Below are positions 60,856 to 64,000 of a stretch of 64,000 nt of DNA, piece after piece. Within the stretch, counting starts at the first letter, position 1, and each line of letters starts with the position of its first letter. The notes under the pieces are model-generated. The model was given only the letters and a program-made list of their open reading frames with translations. It searched no databases and was not told where the DNA came from. Position numbers and translations under genes: made by a program. Source of the DNA: Secundilactobacillus folii (GTDB lineage Bacteria > Bacillota > Bacilli > Lactobacillales > Lactobacillaceae); NCBI RefSeq assembly GCF_009720675.1, contig NZ_WNJO01000006.1:1-64000 (forward strand). The letters are read 5' to 3'.

Positions 60856-61935
60856 ATGGGATTATACCAACGATTTGTTAAAAATGTCATACTAAGACGC
60901 TGGGTGGTACTCGGCATTTTAATGTTGACGCTGTGGCTTGTCAGGTCTGAAATGAGTATGATTTTGCTGACGTTTATTTTTACGTTTCTGATTACTCGCC
61001 TGATCCGCTTTATTCAACGCCACCTGCGCATTCCGTCGCAGATCATCGTTATCGTGGTCTATGTGGTGCTGATTTTGGCGCTGTTTTTTGCCATTACCAT
61101 CTACATCCCGAAAATCGCTAACCAAGTGGTATTATCGGTTCAGTCGATTTATAATTTCTACCAGAATTCCTCTAACGATACGAACGAAACGGTTCGGCTG
61201 GTGTCAGATTGGTTAAGTAAATCTAATCTGATGCCGCAGGTCAAAGGTGGTATTAAGGTCCTGGTCGACTACATTACTAGTGTGGGTTCATTTGGCGTGA
61301 CGGTGGTTCTGTCACTGATCCTTAGCTTCTTTTTCACCATTGAATTAAAGCCGATGTTCGCTTTTTCGAAGCTCTTTTTGAGCAGTGATTATGGCTGGTT
61401 CTTCCAGGATATCTCCTACTTTGGACATAAGTTTGCCGATACGTTTGGGGTCGTCTTGGAAGCCCAATTCCTGATTGCCATTTTTAACACGGCAGTGACG
61501 ACGATTGGTCTGGCGTTTTTGCACATTCCTCAATTGTTAGTTGTTGCCATCATGGTCTTCATCCTAAGCTTAATTCCGGTCGCTGGGGTGATCATTTCAG
61601 CCGTACCGCTGAGTATCGTTGGTTATTCGGTCGGGGGTTACCAAGATGTGATCACAATTTTGATCTTGTTGCTGGTGGTTCATGCGATAGAAGCCTACGT
61701 TTTGAACCCGAAATTGATGTCAAGCAAAACTGAGCTGCCAATTTTCTACACATTCGTGGTATTATTGGCAGGTGAGGCAATGTGGGGCACATGGGGGTTG
61801 ATCGTCAGCGTCCCTGTGTTCACCTTCTTCCTCGACATCTTAGGTGTGAAGCGGGCTCATGGCTTGCACGTGGCACCAGCAGAACTGAAGAAGAAAATTA
61901 AAGCACGGGCTGACCGCTGGAAATCCGACGATTAA
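60856..61935 (+). CDS. AI-2E family transporter (UPF0118/PerM-like)
   Basis: This is a 359-residue polytopic protein with about eight helices. The family pattern includes VVLGILMLTLWLVRSEMSMI at the start, FTFLITRLIRFIQRHLRIPS, a long amphipathic middle (QSIYNFYQNSSNDTNETVRL), and the C-terminal signature LSLIPVAGVIISAVPLSIVG followed by HAIEAYVLNPKLMSSKTELP. Members export diverse small molecules or ions; the AI-2 name is historical. The start is ATG 60856, which follows AGAGGG; an upstream ATG at 60829 lacks a site. It is followed after 29 bp by signal peptidase I, suggesting co-transcription. Confidence 0.87.
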   Translation: MGLYQRFVKNVILRRWVVLGILMLTLWLVRSEMSMILLTFIFTFLITRLIRFIQRHLRIPSQIIVIVVYVVLILALFFAITIYIPKIANQVVLSVQSIYNFYQNSSNDTNETVRLVSDWLSKSNLMPQVKGGIKVLVDYITSVGSFGVTVVLSLILSFFFTIELKPMFAFSKLFLSSDYGWFFQDISYFGHKFADTFGVVLEAQFLIAIFNTAVTTIGLAFLHIPQLLVVAIMVFILSLIPVAGVIISAVPLSIVGYSVGGYQDVITILILLLVVHAIEAYVLNPKLMSSKTELPIFYTFVVLLAGEAMWGTWGLIVSVPVFTFFLDILGVKRAHGLHVAPAELKKKIKARADRWKSDD

Positions 61936-61964
61936 TTGCCCGATTATCTATTGGAGGTATTACC

Positions 61965-62576
61965 TTGAAAAAAGCACTTTCATGGCTCATTCCCATTGCG
62001 GTGGGGCTACTTTTAGCCATTGGTATTCGCGTTTTCTGGTTGGTTCCCGTTAGCGTTGACGGAGCCTCGATGGAACCCAATCTGCAGAATAATCAGCGGG
62101 TCGTGGCCATCAAGACGTCACCGGTAAAACGCTTCTCAGTCGTTGTATTTAACGCTTACGGTGTTGATTCAAACGCTGCGAAGGGTGAAAAGTACGTCAA
62201 GCGTGTGATTGGGTTACCAGGCGATTCGATCAGATACACGAAGACTGGCAAACTTTACGTCAACGGCAAGTATCAAGCCCAAAACTTCATTTCTAAGTAC
62301 CAGCAAAAAGCCGGGACAGTGTCGCAGTTTGCGAACGGCTTTACCTTGGTATCTGCCGCCCGTCAAAACGACTGGAGCAATAAATGGAGTTTGGCGATCG
62401 GCAACAACCGGATCAATAAGGTACCGAAGAACTGTTACTTCGTGATGGGGGACCACCGAAGCGTTTCTGAAGACGGCCGTTACTACGGATTCGTTCCAAA
62501 GAGTAAGCTGGTCGGCGTGGTCAAAGTGGGTCCTTGGAAGAGTAACCACAAAATTATCAATGATTATACCAATTAA
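61965..62576 (+). CDS. lepB: Type I signal peptidase
   Basis: This is a 203-residue membrane-bound Ser/Lys protease removing signal peptides. It has a single N-terminal membrane helix (LIPIAVGLLLAIGIRVFWLV). Box B has VSVDGASMEPNLQNNQRVVA (Ser about 36). Box D has GEKYVKRVIGLPGDSIRYTK (Lys about 78). Box E has YFVMGDHRSVSEDGRYYGFV, where the usual GDNRxxSxDSR has His for Asn and Gly for the second Ser, variations seen in Gram-positive SipS-like enzymes. TGGAGG precedes the start. Several substrates (signal-peptide proteins at 17-39 kb) are in this window. It is the second gene after the AI-2E-type permease. Confidence 0.93.
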   Translation: MKKALSWLIPIAVGLLLAIGIRVFWLVPVSVDGASMEPNLQNNQRVVAIKTSPVKRFSVVVFNAYGVDSNAAKGEKYVKRVIGLPGDSIRYTKTGKLYVNGKYQAQNFISKYQQKAGTVSQFANGFTLVSAARQNDWSNKWSLAIGNNRINKVPKNCYFVMGDHRSVSEDGRYYGFVPKSKLVGVVKVGPWKSNHKIINDYTN

Positions 62577-62602
62577 GATATCAACAAATTCACAATCAAA
62601 AT

Positions 62603-62644
62603 AGCGAGTTCAATCAGAGTGCTGATTGGACTCGCTTTCATTTT
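62603..62644 (+). terminator. Intrinsic terminator
   Basis: AGCGAGTTCAATCAG and CTGATTGGACTCGCT form a 15-bp stem with one mismatch, followed by TTCATTTT. It ends the lepB transcript. Confidence 0.85.
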
Positions 62645-62728
62645 AGTGAAACAGCATTTCGTACTGAAATCACGGGCCATTTGGTGTAAAATGGTTTGGT
62701 AATTAAAAGAAGAAAGAGGTATTGATTA

Positions 62729-63418
62729 ATGGCTAAATTAGTATTGATCCGTCACGGTCAAAGTGAATGGAACTTATCTAACCAATTTACTGGTTGGGTT
62801 GATGTTGATCTTAGTGATGAAGGTGTAAAGCAAGCCATCAACGCTGGTAAGCTGATTAAAAAGGAAGGCATTGAATTCGACTATGCTTTCACTTCCGTTT
62901 TGACGCGTGCCATCAAGACGTTGCACTACGTTTTGGAATACTCAGACCAACTGTGGATCCCTGAAACCAAGACTTGGCGTTTGAACGAACGTCACTACGG
63001 TGCATTGCAAGGCCAAAACAAGGCTGAAGCAGCCAAGAAGTTTGGTGACGACCAAGTGCACATTTGGCGTCGTTCGTACGACGTTTTGCCACCACTTTTG
63101 AAGCCTGACGATGAAGGTTCAGCTGTTAAAGACCGTCGTTACGCGAACTTGGACCCTAACATCGTACCTGGCGGTGAAAACTTAAAGGTCACTCTGGAAC
63201 GGGTAATGCCATTCTGGGAAGATGAAATCGCCCCTAAGTTGTTGGATGGCAAGAACGTTGTCATTGCAGCGCACGGTAACTCATTACGGGCACTGAGCAA
63301 GTACATTGAAGGTATCAGTGACGAGGACATCATTAACCTTGAAATGGCAACTGGGCAGCCAGTGGTTTATGACTTTGACGAAAAATTAAAGGTGTTGAAT
63401 AAGACGAAGTTAGGCTAG
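62729..63418 (+). CDS. gpmA: 2,3-bisphosphoglycerate-dependent phosphoglycerate mutase
   Basis: This 229-residue glycolytic enzyme interconverts 3- and 2-phosphoglycerate. Active-site elements: [20 protein letters not shown] (catalytic His 9-11 region), [35 protein letters not shown] (Glu, Arg), [12 protein letters not shown] (second His) and [21 protein letters not shown] precedes ATG 62729. Codon use is strongly biased as in highly expressed genes. A palindromic element begins at its stop codon. Confidence 0.96.
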   Translation: MAKLVLIRHGQSEWNLSNQFTGWVDVDLSDEGVKQAINAGKLIKKEGIEFDYAFTSVLTRAIKTLHYVLEYSDQLWIPETKTWRLNERHYGALQGQNKAEAAKKFGDDQVHIWRRSYDVLPPLLKPDDEGSAVKDRRYANLDPNIVPGGENLKVTLERVMPFWEDEIAPKLLDGKNVVIAAHGNSLRALSKYIEGISDEDIINLEMATGQPVVYDFDEKLKVLNKTKLG

Positions 63419-63545
63419 AGTGCGGAACAAGGCGTTTTGAGACCGGCGTGTAAGGTGACGCTGGCATAATTTACGGGTGCTTTTCCCATGAATTATGTCA
63501 GGGTTGACTTACACATAGGTCTCAGCCTTGTGCAGCACGTTTCGG
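63418..63545. repeat. Palindromic intergenic element, copy D
   Basis: This is a 128-bp copy in the same orientation as copy A. The left end GAGTGCGGAACAAGGCG begins at the last base of the gpmA stop. The arms are GTGTAAGGTGACGCTGGCAT and, on the right, ATGTCAGGGTTGACTTACAC (partly diverged). The centre is AATTTACGGG with CCCATGAATT. The right end is GCAGCACGTTTCGGC. Confidence 0.85.
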
Positions 63546-63581
63546 CTACGATGCCCAAACAGCTCGCACCTAAATATAAAC

Positions 63582-63632
63582 AAAAAATGATCACTAACGG
63601 GCGTTAAGTCTGGCTCGTGGGTGGTCATTTTT
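63582..63632 (+). terminator. Intrinsic terminator
   Basis: AAAAATGATCAC (63583-63594) and GTGGTCATTTTT (63621-63632) pair around a long partly paired loop. It probably ends gpmA after the repeat copy. Confidence 0.7.
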
Positions 63633-63703
63633 CTGCGCCAAAATGAATGTACTAGGACGCCTGAGTGGCAAATAAAACTGAAATTGAATGGGAGTAAATA
63701 AAC

Positions 63704-63928
63704 TTGGATAACGCAATCACAAATGAAGTCTCACAACGTGAAATGATGAAGATCATCGGCCTTTTTCGGCAGAATAGCTTTCGTGGTGAGTACGCGAGCT
63801 TTAAACGTGGTGAAACTCAAGATCACTACCAGGTGATCTTGACGGATGAAAAATCAGGTGTAAAAGGATTATTCAAGGTAGATCTAGAAGCTGGTTCGAT
63901 TGAGTTCCAGCATGTGGTGATGGATTAG
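63704..63928 (+). CDS. Small conserved-looking cytosolic protein, unknown function
   Basis: This is a 74-residue protein starting at TTG 63704; GGGAG lies 11-15 bases upstream. It has an N-terminal helix (SQREMMKIIGLFRQNSF) and then alternating strands (YASFKRGETQDHYQVILTDE, GVKGLFKVDLEAGSIEFQHV). It has no membrane segment and no cysteine. Its fold pattern suggests a small alpha-beta protein, but I do not recognise the family. A good terminator follows at once, which supports a real gene. Confidence 0.6.
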   Translation: MDNAITNEVSQREMMKIIGLFRQNSFRGEYASFKRGETQDHYQVILTDEKSGVKGLFKVDLEAGSIEFQHVVMD

Positions 63929-63954
63929 GCGTCACCAGTCATAGGTATAGAAGA

Positions 63955-63997
63955 AGGGTCAAGGTCGCGGTTGTGCGATCTTGACCCCCTTTCTATT
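63955..63997 (+). terminator. Intrinsic terminator
   Basis: GGGTCAAGGTCGC and GCGATCTTGACCC pair around GGTTGT with one mismatch, followed by CCTTTCTATTTAT. It ends the small gene at 63704-63928. Confidence 0.8.
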
Positions 63998-64000
63998 TAT

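Overview
The window looks like chromosome from a heterofermentative Lactobacillaceae species of the Levilactobacillus brevis type or a close relative. The best clue is an exported protein (17757-18992) whose signal peptide and paired repeats read like the L. brevis SlpA S-layer family. Supporting clues are a CBS-less guaB, a DUF1129 membrane protein, non-ATG starts with strong AGGAGG sites, and the order rsmG-noc-parA-parB-DUF951-ychF, which is usual near oriC in lactobacilli. No tRNA or rRNA gene was recognised.

Region 1 (1-13600) is AT-rich accessory DNA, best read as a defence island. It holds a decayed gene and a DUF3841-like gene, a small secreted protein, an XRE-ImmA/IrrE metallopeptidase paired with a DUF5986-like gene, a LysR fossil, and an McrBC restriction system. 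Remnants of a type I-E CRISPR lie on both sides of McrBC in opposite orientations: two repeats with one 33-nt spacer at 5791-5879, and one repeat at 9467-9496. Next come a dead IS30-family element, two tandem HTH proteins with an unknown C-terminal domain, and a TIGR02391/Ymh (HEPN-like) gene.

Region 2 (14000-38800) is an export and surface region. It carries an alcohol dehydrogenase with a consensus cre site, a coiled-coil protein, an S-layer homologue, an orphan dTDP-glucose dehydratase, and a run of secreted proteins (Ig-like, SGNH esterase, C39-like, NlpC/P60, matrixin). These are followed by a ComK-like regulator next to a ComX-like sigma factor, and a 2727-residue LPQTG adhesin with about ten C-terminal repeats.

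Region 3 (38800-45100) has rpiA, then 1.2 kb without genes. That gap contains a candidate ~600-nt structured RNA with a near-ideal promoter, a perfect cre match over its -35, paired ends and a strong terminator. A second short leader with a terminator follows. Then come three purine/nucleoside salvage genes: a CNT nucleoside transporter, an NCS2 permease and a nucleoside hydrolase.

Region 4 (45300-64000) is conserved core: chromosome partition, ychF, guaB, a VanRS-like two-component system with a D,D-carboxypeptidase, azlCD, cfa, an AI-2E-family permease, signal peptidase I and gpmA. It is dotted with about ten copies of a ~125-bp palindromic element that often starts directly after a stop codon. 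This family, the large RNA and the McrBC/CRISPR-remnant locus are the observations most worth following up.
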